The notes under the pieces: model-generated
Database searches by the model: none
Told to the model about the DNA's origin: nothing
The model's input: the letters and a program-made list of their open reading frames with translations, nothing else
Shown: positions 35,040 to 43,061 of the stretch, piece by piece
Layout of the letters: the number at the start of each line of letters is the position of its first letter
How positions within the stretch are numbered: the first letter of the stretch is position 1
Origin: an uncultured Bacteroides sp.
GTDB lineage: Bacteria > Bacteroidota > Bacteroidia > Bacteroidales > Bacteroidaceae
Length of the DNA: 59,850 nucleotides
Direction: 5' to 3'
Assembly: GCA_949296855.1 (NCBI GenBank)
Contig: CASFRN010000078.1
Span: 1 to 59,850 of the forward strand
Position numbers and translations under genes: made by a program

Positions 35040-36179
35040 ATGAAAACGTATTTAGTTACAGGAGCTGCCGGATTTATCGGTGCCAATTACATAAAATACA
35101 TACTGGCTAAACACGAAGATATACGCGTTGTTGTTTTAGATGCCTTAACCTACGCTGGAAATCTTGCTACGATAGCTAAAGACATCGATGACGAACGTTG
35201 TTTCTTCATTAAAGGGAATATATGCGACCGCAACTTGGCAGACCAGTTATTTTCTGAATACAAATTCGACTGCATCATCAACTTTGCCGCCGAAAGCCAC
35301 GTAGACCGAAGCATTGAAAACCCGCAACTATTCTTGCAGACCAATATCTTAGGCACACAAAACCTGTTGGAAGCTGCCAGATGCGCATGGGTGACAGGTA
35401 AAGACGAGCAAGGTTACCCTACATGGAGGCGTGACGTGCGCTTCCATCAGGTATCTACCGACGAAGTATACGGTTCGTTAGGCGAAGAAGGGTATTTCAC
35501 CGAAGACACCCCGCTCTGCCCGCACAGTCCATACAGCGCGTCAAAAGCAAGTGCCGACTTCATCGTGCTTGCCTACCGCGACACTTACAAAATGCCCGTA
35601 ACCATCACCCGATGTTCGAACAACTACGGCCCTTACCAGTTTCCGGAAAAACTGATCCCGCTGGTCATCAAGAACATCCTCGAAGGCAAGCGCCTACCGA
35701 TATACGGGAAAGGCACGAACGTGCGCGACTGGCTATACGTGGAAGACCATTGCAAAGCCATCGACTTGGTAGTGCGCAACGGCAAGAACGGTGAAATATA
35801 CAATGTAGGCGGACACAATGAAAAACAAAACATCGAAATTGTACGGTTGATTATTGATACCGTACATGGAATCTTGAAAACAGAGCCGGAATACCGGAAA
35901 ATGCTGAAAAAGAAAGAAATGGATGAAAACGGCCAAATACGCATCGATTGGATAAATGAATCACTCATTACATTCGTGAAAGACCGTTTGGGACATGACC
36001 AACGCTATGCTATCGACCCGTCGAAAATCACACGTGACTTGGGGTGGGAACCGGAAACACGATTCGAAGACGGTATTGTGAAAACCATACGGTGGTATCT
36101 GAATAATCAGGAGTGGGTGAAAAACGTAACCAGCGGAGATTATCAGAACTATTACGAAAATATGTACAAAAACAAATAG
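35040..36179 (+). CDS. rfbB: dTDP-glucose 4,6-dehydratase
   Basis: This 379-residue NAD-dependent enzyme converts dTDP-glucose to the 4-keto-6-deoxy sugar used for rhamnose and other surface sugars. The Rossmann motif is TGAAGFIGANYIKY at residues 6-19. Catalytic segments are AAESHVDRSI, STDEVYGSLGEEGYFTED and the YxxxK pair in YSASKASAD. EIYNVGGHNEKQNIE and WEPETRFEDGIVKTI mark the C-terminus. The partners rfbA, rfbC and rfbD are not beside it, so its pathway genes must be elsewhere. Confidence 0.95.
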   Translation: MKTYLVTGAAGFIGANYIKYILAKHEDIRVVVLDALTYAGNLATIAKDIDDERCFFIKGNICDRNLADQLFSEYKFDCIINFAAESHVDRSIENPQLFLQTNILGTQNLLEAARCAWVTGKDEQGYPTWRRDVRFHQVSTDEVYGSLGEEGYFTEDTPLCPHSPYSASKASADFIVLAYRDTYKMPVTITRCSNNYGPYQFPEKLIPLVIKNILEGKRLPIYGKGTNVRDWLYVEDHCKAIDLVVRNGKNGEIYNVGGHNEKQNIEIVRLIIDTVHGILKTEPEYRKMLKKKEMDENGQIRIDWINESLITFVKDRLGHDQRYAIDPSKITRDLGWEPETRFEDGIVKTIRWYLNNQEWVKNVTSGDYQNYYENMYKNK

Positions 36180-36184
36180 TTTCT

Positions 36185-36272
36185 TAATGAAGAATGAAGG
36201 ATTGAGAATGAGTGAAGTTATTAATTCGCTCTTTATCCTTCATTCTTCATTTTCCATTCTTAATTCTTCATT
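36185..36272. repeat. Inverted repeat of the AATGAAGAATGAAGG type
   Basis: TAATGAAGAATGAAGGATTG... at 36185-36216 pairs with ...CATTCTTAATTCTTCATTA at 36236-36272. It separates convergent rfbB and thrC. The right arm overlaps the last codons and stop of thrC (MKN and TAA). Confidence 0.8.
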
Positions 36273-37561
36273 AGATATGCCTTGAACGAGGCGAAGTCTT
36301 TCGACATCGGGACGCTTTGCTTCGTACCGCTCATAAACGCCTGAAGTTTTTCGGGAATATTAACCTTGGTACCAATGATAGCCTCTACCGTTTGCAAGAA
36401 CTTGGCGGGGTGAGCCGTTTCGAGGAACACGCCCGTTTCACCCGGCTTCAGGTCTTCAGCCAACGCACGATAACCACACGCTCCATGAGGGTCGAGCAGA
36501 TAACCGATCTCTTCGTATGCCTTCTGCACCGTCTCGCGGATTTGCTCGTCAGTATAAGTCTCACCGCTGATTTCACTCGAAATGGCTTCGTGGCTTCCTC
36601 CGTATAGGTCAAGGATGCGGGCGAAATTGCTGGGATCTCCTACGTCCATGGCATTGGCAATAGTAGCTATTGAAGGACGGGGAGTGTACACGCCTGTCTT
36701 CAGATACTGGTAGAAAATATCGTTGCGGTTATTGGCTGCAATGAAGCGCTTGACGGGAAGTCCCATCCGCTTGCCGAAAAGCCCTGCGGTGATGTTTCCG
36801 AAATTCCCGCTGGGCACACAGATAACCAGATTATCTGCCTTGCCCAACTTCTTCATCTGAGCATAAGCATAGAAATAATAGAACGCCTGAGGCAAGAAGC
36901 GCGCCACGTTAATGGAATTAGCCGAAGTGAGTTGCATGTGCGCTTTCAGCTCTTCGTCCATGAAAGCGTTCTTCACCAACGCCTGGCAATCGTCGAACGT
37001 GCCGTCCACTTCAATAGCAGTGATATTCCGCCCCAAAGTGGTGAATTGCTTCTCTTGTATCTCGCTCACTTTTCCCTTCGGATAAAGCACATACACATGG
37101 ATGCCTTCCACACCGAGGAAACCATTTGCCACTGCGCTTCCCGTATCACCAGAAGTAGCGACCAACACATTGACCTGCTTCTTTCCTTCCTTGCGAATAA
37201 AATAGCCCAAGAGGCGCGCCATAAAGCGTCCACCCACATCCTTGAACGCCAATGTGGGTCCGTGGAAGAGTTCCAACGAATAGATGTTGTCCTTCACCTT
37301 CACTACAGGAGCATCGAAACTCAAGGTATCGTACACAATTTGTTTCAACACATCTGCGGGCACATCTTCGCCGAAGAAAGCATCCGCCACGCGGCAGGCT
37401 ATCTCCTGAAATGAAAGGTTTTCTATCTCATCGTAGAACGATGCGGGCAAAGGCTTGATTTCACGGGGCATATAAAGACCTTTATCGCCAGCCAACCCGC
37501 GTACTACGGCTTCTTCCAGCGTAGCGTCAGAAGCCTGCTTATTCGTACTATAATATTTCAT
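36260..37561 (-). CDS. thrC: Threonine synthase
   Basis: This 433-residue PLP enzyme converts O-phosphohomoserine to threonine. It starts MKYYSTNKQASDATLEEAV, and the PLP lysine lies in FHGPTLAFKDVGGRF. The loop VATSGDTGSAVANGF binds phosphate and VPSGNFGNITAGL is conserved. I chose the ATG at 37561 because nine upstream codons are not conserved in character and one in-frame GTG lies in the repeat. It is the last gene of the thrA operon. Confidence 0.95.
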   Translation of the reverse strand: MKYYSTNKQASDATLEEAVVRGLAGDKGLYMPREIKPLPASFYDEIENLSFQEIACRVADAFFGEDVPADVLKQIVYDTLSFDAPVVKVKDNIYSLELFHGPTLAFKDVGGRFMARLLGYFIRKEGKKQVNVLVATSGDTGSAVANGFLGVEGIHVYVLYPKGKVSEIQEKQFTTLGRNITAIEVDGTFDDCQALVKNAFMDEELKAHMQLTSANSINVARFLPQAFYYFYAYAQMKKLGKADNLVICVPSGNFGNITAGLFGKRMGLPVKRFIAANNRNDIFYQYLKTGVYTPRPSIATIANAMDVGDPSNFARILDLYGGSHEAISSEISGETYTDEQIRETVQKAYEEIGYLLDPHGACGYRALAEDLKPGETGVFLETAHPAKFLQTVEAIIGTKVNIPEKLQAFMSGTKQSVPMSKDFASFKAYLMKN

Positions 37562-37582
37562 AAGTATGTGGTTTTGTTTTTT

Positions 37583-37714
37583 CACCACAGATTACACAAA
37601 TTTTATCAATTACTAATTAAGAGTGAATAATGAATAACTGTAAGTATTTTCATCAGTCGTTATTAACTATTAATTGTTCATTATTAATTTATTTAATCTG
37701 TGTAATCTGTGGTG
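37583..37714. repeat. Composite inverted-repeat doublet inside the thr operon
   Basis: The outer arm CACCACAGATTACACAAATT starts at 37583 and its partner AATCTGTGTAATCTGTGGTG ends at 37714. An inner pair (AATTAAGAGTGAATAATGAA facing TTGTTCATTATTAATT) is nested within, leaving a short unpaired core. The copies at 45853 and 50956 share this two-layer build. It lies between the mutase-like gene and thrC. Confidence 0.9.
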
Positions 37715-37719
37715 AAACT

Positions 37720-38931
37720 TCAATTGTTCATAAATAGATTCATAAACTCGTCTTTCTCTAACATACCGTATCCGCCCTTTTGGCACGATACCTCATCGTA
37801 TGTCTGCACCTCGTCCGGCTCGATGCCCGGATAATAAATGAGGAACGGTATCGGCTCTGCCGTATGCGTACGAAGCTCGCAAGGAGTCGGATGATCGGGA
37901 AGCACGGCTATCGCCACAGGCTCGTCCCAATCCTTCACCGCTTCCCAAATGGGCTTTATGGCACGCTGGTCTAAGTACTCGACGGTCTTTAGCTTCAAAG
38001 GAATATCGCCTTCGTGTCCTGCTTCATCGCTCGCCTCGATGTGCAAATATACGAAATCATCGGTCTTCAAGGCATCGATAGCGGCTTGCGCCTTGCCTTC
38101 GTAATTGGTGGTATAAAGTCCCGTAGCACCTTCTACATCGATGCAACGCAATCCGGCATAGCGTCCGATGCCTCGGATAAGGTCGACCGCCGTAATCACC
38201 GAGCCTTTGCGAATAGCAGGGTACTTATTCGATAAAGCCTCCATCTTCGGACGATAACCGGGGCTCCAGGGCCAAATGCTGTTAGCTGGGTCTTTGCCTT
38301 CGTTCACCCGTTTCAGATTAAGCGGATGTTCCGCCAATAATTCTTGCGACTTCAAAATCAAACCGTTCAATAAATCGGCGGTTTCTTGCGCTTCGGGAAC
38401 CAATGCCTTTACTAAATTCGGACGGAAAGGTTGCAACGGAATGTCGTGCGGAGGCACACAAGCCACGTGCTTGTTCCCGCCTTTCACCACCAACAAGTGG
38501 CGGTATTGCACGCCCGTATAGAAATGGATGCAGTCATTGCCCAAACGTTCTTCCAAGAAACGAATCAGTACGTCCGCTTCTTCGGTAGTGATATGTCCTG
38601 CCGAGTGATTCTTCAACATATCCCCTTCGACACATACCAAGTTACAACGCATTGCCATGTCATCGGGAGCTAAATCGACTCCGATGCTGGCGGCTTCCAA
38701 TACGCCGCGTCCTTCGTACACCGTAGGAAGGTCATATCCCATCACCGACATATTCGCCACCTCGCTTCCCGGATGGAAGCCGTCGGCTACGGTCTTCAGC
38801 ATACCCGTGCGTCCCATCCGCGCTAACATATCCATATAAGGCGTATGGGCATATTGCAATAAAGTCTTGTTTCCTAAGGAGGGAACAGCCCAGTCCGCCA
38901 TTCCGTCTCCTAATATAATCAGATGTTTCAT
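37720..38931 (-). CDS. apgM: ApgM-type phosphoglycerate-mutase-like protein, probable homoserine kinase
   Basis: This 403-residue protein belongs to the cofactor-independent phosphoglycerate mutase/alkaline phosphatase superfamily. It starts HLIILGDGMADW, with the metal-binding Asp, then EVANMSVMGYDLPTVYEGRG, and ends with HIEASDEAGHEGD and AVLPDHPTPCE, further metal ligands. The subgroup found inside threonine operons has been proposed to be the missing homoserine kinase. Here it starts 9 bases after thrA, with thrC next, and no GHMP-type thrB is present. Context therefore favours phosphorylation of homoserine over glycolysis. Confidence 0.85.
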   Translation of the reverse strand: MKHLIILGDGMADWAVPSLGNKTLLQYAHTPYMDMLARMGRTGMLKTVADGFHPGSEVANMSVMGYDLPTVYEGRGVLEAASIGVDLAPDDMAMRCNLVCVEGDMLKNHSAGHITTEEADVLIRFLEERLGNDCIHFYTGVQYRHLLVVKGGNKHVACVPPHDIPLQPFRPNLVKALVPEAQETADLLNGLILKSQELLAEHPLNLKRVNEGKDPANSIWPWSPGYRPKMEALSNKYPAIRKGSVITAVDLIRGIGRYAGLRCIDVEGATGLYTTNYEGKAQAAIDALKTDDFVYLHIEASDEAGHEGDIPLKLKTVEYLDQRAIKPIWEAVKDWDEPVAIAVLPDHPTPCELRTHTAEPIPFLIYYPGIEPDEVQTYDEVSCQKGGYGMLEKDEFMNLFMNN

Positions 38932-38940
38932 GTTGCTTTT

Positions 38941-41373
38941 TTAAATATTAGCAATGCTCATAATATCGGCAAACACTCCGGCGGCGGTCACACCCGCACC
39001 TGCTCCATAGCCTTGGATGAGCATCGGATATTCATTATACCGTTCGGTGGTCAAGAGGATGATGTTGTTGCTTCCGGCTAATTCGAAGAACGGATGATGA
39101 CGGTCTACCTCCATCAATTCCACCACGCCTTTGCCATCCTCGAAACGTGCCACAAAACGCCAACGCTTGCCTTCACGCTCCAAAACCTTGCGGCGTTCCT
39201 CAAAGTCAGCATCGAGCGAAGGAATCTTGCGCCAAAAATCATCTAACGAACCTTCGAAGAAGCTATCGGGGATGAAGAGGTGTTTTTCCACATCTTCCTG
39301 ATTCAGGCGATACCCTGCCTCACGTGCCAAGATAACCAACTTACGCACTACGTCGGTCCCGCTCAGGTCGATGCGTGGGTCAGGTTCGGAATAACCTTGT
39401 TCCTTTGCGTTCCGTATGGTTTGGCTCAAAGGCACATCGGCACTGATTTCGTTGAAGATATAGTTCAGCGTGCCGCTCAATACGGCTTCTATCTTCAGTA
39501 TCTTGTCTCCGCTATTAATCAGGTCGTTAATCGTATTGATGACCGGAAGCCCCGCTCCTACATTGGTCTCGAAAAGGAACTTCACGCCCCGATGGCGGGC
39601 TATCTGCTTCAGCTCGGCATAAAGCTCATAATCCGAAGAAGCCGCTATCTTGTTTGCCGCCACCACCGAAATGTTATGCCCCAAGAAGTCTTTATACAAG
39701 GAAGCGATTTCCTCGCTTGCGGTACAATCCACGAAGACCGAATTGAAGATGTTCATCCCGATTATCTCATCGTGCAACACCTGGGTCGATGAAGGCATGC
39801 CCTTCTCTTCCAAGTCTTCGCGATAATGGTCTAAGTCGATTCCCGCACGGGTAAACATCGCCTTGTGACCATTGGCTATCCCCACGATTTTCAGGTTCAG
39901 CCCGCGTTCTTGTTTCAAGCGTTCCTGCTGGCTATGTATCTGGTCTATCAGGCTACGCCCCACCGTACCGATACCGCAAATGAAGAGATTCAGCACTTGG
40001 TATTCGGAAAGAAAGAACGAGTCGTGTATCACGTTCAAGGTCTTACGGAGCGAACCGCCTTCCACTACAAACGAAATATTCGTTTCCGAAGCGCCTTGTG
40101 CACAAGCTATCACGTTGATGCCGTTCCGTCCCAAGGTGCCGAAAAGTTTTCCGGCAATGCCCGGTGTATGCTTCATGTTCTCGCCTACGATAGCCACCGT
40201 GGCAAGTCCGCCTTCGGCTTTCATCGGACTGATTTCGCCCATTTCGATTTCTTTAGCAAACTCTTCATCGAGCACCTTGCAAGCCAATGCCGCATCTTCA
40301 TTGCGCACGCCGATAGAAGTGGAGTTTTCCGAAGAAGCCTGAGAAACGAGGAACACACTGATGCCGTTCTCCGCCAAGGTCTTGAAAATGCGGTAGTTCA
40401 CGCCGATAACGCCTACCATACCCAGCCCCGTCATCGTGATAAGGCACGTATTGTTAATAGACGAAATACCTTTGATAGCTTTCGAAGAATGGTCGGCTTC
40501 TTGCTTCACGATAGTGCCCGGAGCATCGGGATTAAACGTATTCTTTATTAATATAGGTATATTCTTATGACACACGGGATAAATCGTAGGCGGATAAACC
40601 ACCTTCGCACCGAAGTTACAAAGCTCCATTGCCTCCACATAACTCAGTTCGGTAATGGGATAAGCGGTGCTGATGACACGCGGGTCAGCGGTCATAAATC
40701 CGTCCACATCGGTCCAGATTTCCAACACATCGGCATCCAGTGCCGCAGCAATGATAGAAGCGGTATAGTCCGAACCGCCCCGTCCCAAATTGGTCACCTC
40801 ACCCGTCTCCTTATCAGTCGAGATAAATCCCGGAACCAAAGACACACGCGGAATTTCGCGGAACGTCTCACGTACCAAGCGATTGGTTAGTTCCGAGTCG
40901 AGGATATGCTTGTTATGTTTCTTCTCGGTCTTGATGAACTGGCGCGAATCAAACCATTGCGCCCCCTCGATAAGTGTAGCCACAATGATAGAAGACAAAC
41001 GCTCGCCATAGCTCACGATAGTAGCCGAAGTCTTGGGCGAAAGGTCGCGTATCAGGTAAATGCCTTGGAAAATGTCTTTCAATTCACTCAATAGCTCATT
41101 CACACAATCGAGGAGCAGCTCGCGTTTCTCGCCTGCGGGAATCACCGTATATACCATTTCGATATGGCGGTTCACGATTTCCTTCATCTCCTTCTCGTAG
41201 CCCGAATCGCCCGATGCCGCCATGTTTGAAGTCTTTATCAGCTTGTCGGTGATGCCTCCCAATGCCGAAACCACTACGATTACCTTATCATCTATCGCCT
41301 CAACGATTTTCTTTACATTCAACATGCTATTGACGGACCCTACCGATGTTCCGCCGAATTTCAATACTTTCAT
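38941..41373 (-). CDS. thrA: Bifunctional aspartokinase / homoserine dehydrogenase
   Basis: This 810-residue fusion performs the first and third steps of the aspartate pathway. The kinase domain starts MKVLKFGGTSVGSVNSM and includes VSYGERLSSIIVA and RGGSDYTASIIAAAL. Two ACT-type regulatory segments follow (about 310-450), which normally sense threonine. The dehydrogenase part starts at about residue 460 with LFICGIGTVGRSLIDQ and has the catalytic block AKEQGYSEPDPRIDLSGTD. Length is normal for ThrA/MetL. It heads the operon behind a long leader that contains a small open frame. Confidence 0.97.
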   Translation of the reverse strand: MKVLKFGGTSVGSVNSMLNVKKIVEAIDDKVIVVVSALGGITDKLIKTSNMAASGDSGYEKEMKEIVNRHIEMVYTVIPAGEKRELLLDCVNELLSELKDIFQGIYLIRDLSPKTSATIVSYGERLSSIIVATLIEGAQWFDSRQFIKTEKKHNKHILDSELTNRLVRETFREIPRVSLVPGFISTDKETGEVTNLGRGGSDYTASIIAAALDADVLEIWTDVDGFMTADPRVISTAYPITELSYVEAMELCNFGAKVVYPPTIYPVCHKNIPILIKNTFNPDAPGTIVKQEADHSSKAIKGISSINNTCLITMTGLGMVGVIGVNYRIFKTLAENGISVFLVSQASSENSTSIGVRNEDAALACKVLDEEFAKEIEMGEISPMKAEGGLATVAIVGENMKHTPGIAGKLFGTLGRNGINVIACAQGASETNISFVVEGGSLRKTLNVIHDSFFLSEYQVLNLFICGIGTVGRSLIDQIHSQQERLKQERGLNLKIVGIANGHKAMFTRAGIDLDHYREDLEEKGMPSSTQVLHDEIIGMNIFNSVFVDCTASEEIASLYKDFLGHNISVVAANKIAASSDYELYAELKQIARHRGVKFLFETNVGAGLPVINTINDLINSGDKILKIEAVLSGTLNYIFNEISADVPLSQTIRNAKEQGYSEPDPRIDLSGTDVVRKLVILAREAGYRLNQEDVEKHLFIPDSFFEGSLDDFWRKIPSLDADFEERRKVLEREGKRWRFVARFEDGKGVVELMEVDRHHPFFELAGSNNIILLTTERYNEYPMLIQGYGAGAGVTAAGVFADIMSIANI

Positions 41374-41399
41374 ACGATTTGTTTCGATATAATTAATAA

Positions 41400-41491
41400 T
41401 CGCACACAGATGACACTGATAAGACAGATTTTCACGGATTTAAATTATATCTGCGACTATCCTTTAAAATCCGTGTCATCTGTGTGCGATG
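41400..41491. repeat. Inverted-repeat doublet in the thrA leader
   Basis: TCGCACACAGATGACACTGA... at 41400-41443 faces AATCCGTGTCATCTGTGTGC... ending at 41491. It is a diverged relative of the CACCACAGATTACAC family. It would be transcribed as part of the thrA 5' leader. Confidence 0.85.
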
Positions 41492-41583
41492 AATGATAAA
41501 CATTTATTTATTGAATTATAAAACACGAAGAAATGCCTGAGTCCACAGGCGTGTATCACGTAGAAACACATATATACAATCAC

Positions 41584-41676
41584 TCAACCCCGAGGGGTCA
41601 TCCCTGTGGCGGATGTATAAAGGGACATACGCCCTGTGGCACACATCAGATTGATATGAAGATTGTTTCGATTCAT
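41584..41676 (-). CDS. Possible 30-residue leader peptide of the thr operon
   Basis: A 30-codon frame begins 15 bases after the predicted transcription start of thrA. It reads MNRNNLHINLMCATGRMS and continues LYTSATGMTPRG. It contains four threonines and four methionines. The triplet Ala-Thr-Gly occurs twice, 10 codons apart, encoded by the identical GCCACAGGG. Downstream, GCCTG/CAGGC (41550-41535) can form a hairpin, while its GCCTGTGG can instead pair with either CCACAGGG copy. This is the layout of a translation-coupled attenuator, but the peptide is not as threonine-rich as enterobacterial ThrL. No terminator with a U-tract is obvious. Confidence 0.4.
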   Translation of the reverse strand: MNRNNLHINLMCATGRMSLYTSATGMTPRG

Positions 41677-41697
41677 GTATAAATGCTTTATTGTGCG

Positions 41698-41726
41698 CAA
41701 ATATAGTAACATTTTTCCATAAACAA
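41698..41726 (-). promoter_or_regulatory. Promoter for the thr operon
   Basis: On the minus strand TTG at 41726-41724, an 18-base spacer and TATATTTG at 41705-41698 give a good Bacteroidales promoter. It predicts a thrA leader of about 318 bases. The remaining gap from here to metA (41727-41949) is AT-rich with no gene visible. Confidence 0.65.
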
Positions 41727-41949
41727 GCATATCCGGCGTTTTTTTTGAAGAAAATATTCATCACGTTACACATTGACGCATTATTATCATACAGATGCAT
41801 ATAAAAACGCACCTATATACATCGGCTCATCCATATATATGGTAAAACGCTATATCGTATGATTCACGGCAGGTGCAATCAGATGCACACATTCATGCTA
41901 AGCGGGCAAGTTCTTCGAGCTTAATTTTCTTATTGGCTTGTGCCGGGCA

Positions 41950-41980
41950 TTGTTTCTTCTTTAAAAAAACGCTATCTTTG
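41950..41980 (+). promoter_or_regulatory. Promoter for metA
   Basis: TTG at 41950-41952, a 20-base spacer and TATCTTTG at 41973-41980 match the consensus. The metA ATG is 26 bases downstream, leaving too little room for a riboswitch after the start site. Confidence 0.75.
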
Positions 41981-42006
41981 TGCCTGACTAAAAAAATAAT
42001 GAATTT

Positions 42007-42930
42007 ATGCCACTGAATTTACCTGATAAATTGCCCGCCATTGATTTGTTGAAAGAAGAGAATATCTTCGTCATCGACACGTCGCGCGCGAGCACACAAG
42101 ACATCCGCCCGTTGAAAATCGTCGTCCTCAACCTGATGCCGATTAAGATTACCACCGAGACCGACCTCATCCGCTTGCTCTCCAACTCGCCTTTGCAGAT
42201 AGAGGTGAGCTTTATGAAGCTGAAGAGCCACACCTCGAAGAACACGCCGATAGAGCACATGAAAGCGTTCTACCGCGACTTCGACCTGATGCGGGGCGAA
42301 AAGTTCGACGGGATGATTATCACGGGCGCACCTGTGGAGCACCTCGATTTTGAGGGCGTGAACTACTGGAGTGAACTTCAGACCATTTTCGACTGGGCAC
42401 GCACGCACGTCACTTCTACGCTCTATATCTGCTGGGCTGCGCAAGCGGGGCTGTACCATTATTACGGTGTGCCGAAATACCAGCTCGGCAAGAAGATGTT
42501 CGGCATTTTCGAACATCACGTGTGCGAGGGTTTCCAGAAACTGCCTATCTTCCGTGGATTCGACGATGTGTTTTTCGTTCCGCACAGCCGCCATACGGAA
42601 GTGCGCCGTGCGGATATCGAGAAGCATCCCGAACTTCAGATTGTCTCCGAGTCGGACGATGCGGGCGTGCATATCGTAATGGCGCGTGGCGGAAGGGAAT
42701 TCTTCGTAACGGGACATTCGGAATATGCTCCTTACACCCTCGACGGGGAATACCGGCGCGATGTGGCGAAAGGCTTGCCCATCGACCTGCCGAAGAACTA
42801 TTACCGTGACGATGACCCCGACAAAGGCCCGTTGGTGCGCTGGCGGAGCACCGCCAACCTTTTGTTCTCCAACTGGCTGAACTATTACGTTTATCAGGAG
42901 ACACCGTATGATATCAATGAAATCAGATAA
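42007..42930 (+). CDS. metA: Homoserine O-acyltransferase MetA, predicted acetyl-CoA type
   Basis: This 307-residue enzyme activates homoserine for methionine synthesis. It starts [20 protein letters not shown], and the nucleophile is Cys142 in [15 protein letters not shown]. Residue 111 is Glu in [14 protein letters not shown]. In the MetA family Gly at this position goes with succinyl-CoA and Glu with acetyl-CoA, so this one should be an acetyltransferase despite the usual succinyltransferase name. [14 protein letters not shown] carries the catalytic His and Glu. It is divergent from thrA, whose product feeds it. Confidence 0.95.
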   Translation: MPLNLPDKLPAIDLLKEENIFVIDTSRASTQDIRPLKIVVLNLMPIKITTETDLIRLLSNSPLQIEVSFMKLKSHTSKNTPIEHMKAFYRDFDLMRGEKFDGMIITGAPVEHLDFEGVNYWSELQTIFDWARTHVTSTLYICWAAQAGLYHYYGVPKYQLGKKMFGIFEHHVCEGFQKLPIFRGFDDVFFVPHSRHTEVRRADIEKHPELQIVSESDDAGVHIVMARGGREFFVTGHSEYAPYTLDGEYRRDVAKGLPIDLPKNYYRDDDPDKGPLVRWRSTANLLFSNWLNYYVYQETPYDINEIR

Positions 42931-42939
42931 ATTGATTTT

Positions 42940-43047
42940 CACCACAGATTACACGGATTAATAAAATTATTTTCTCTGTGTTTTCCTATTATACTTTGTG
43001 GTGAATTTGTGAATAATAAATTATTTTAATCTGTGTAATCTGTGGTG
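42940..43047. repeat. Inverted-repeat doublet with an internal partial copy
   Basis: CACCACAGATTACACGGATT begins at 42940 and AATCTGTGTAATCTGTGGTG ends at 43047. Between them lies CTCTGTGTTTTCC...CTTTGTGGTGAA (42974-43005), a third arm in the right-hand orientation. This copy may be a nested or rearranged insertion. It lies between metA and the U32 gene. Confidence 0.9.
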
Positions 43048-43061
43048 ACATTAAAAAAGAC

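Noticed and set aside
41516-41812. 98-codon minus-strand frame upstream of thrA
   Set aside because: It starts before the predicted promoter and spans the structured leader in a different frame from the 30-codon candidate; composition is not convincing.
41880-42006. SAM-type riboswitch before metA
   Set aside because: The promoter lies only 26 bases before the start codon, leaving no room for an aptamer, and no SAM-II pattern was seen.
42019-42945. 308-codon minus-strand frame over metA
   Set aside because: Fully antisense to the well-supported metA gene with no recognisable motifs.
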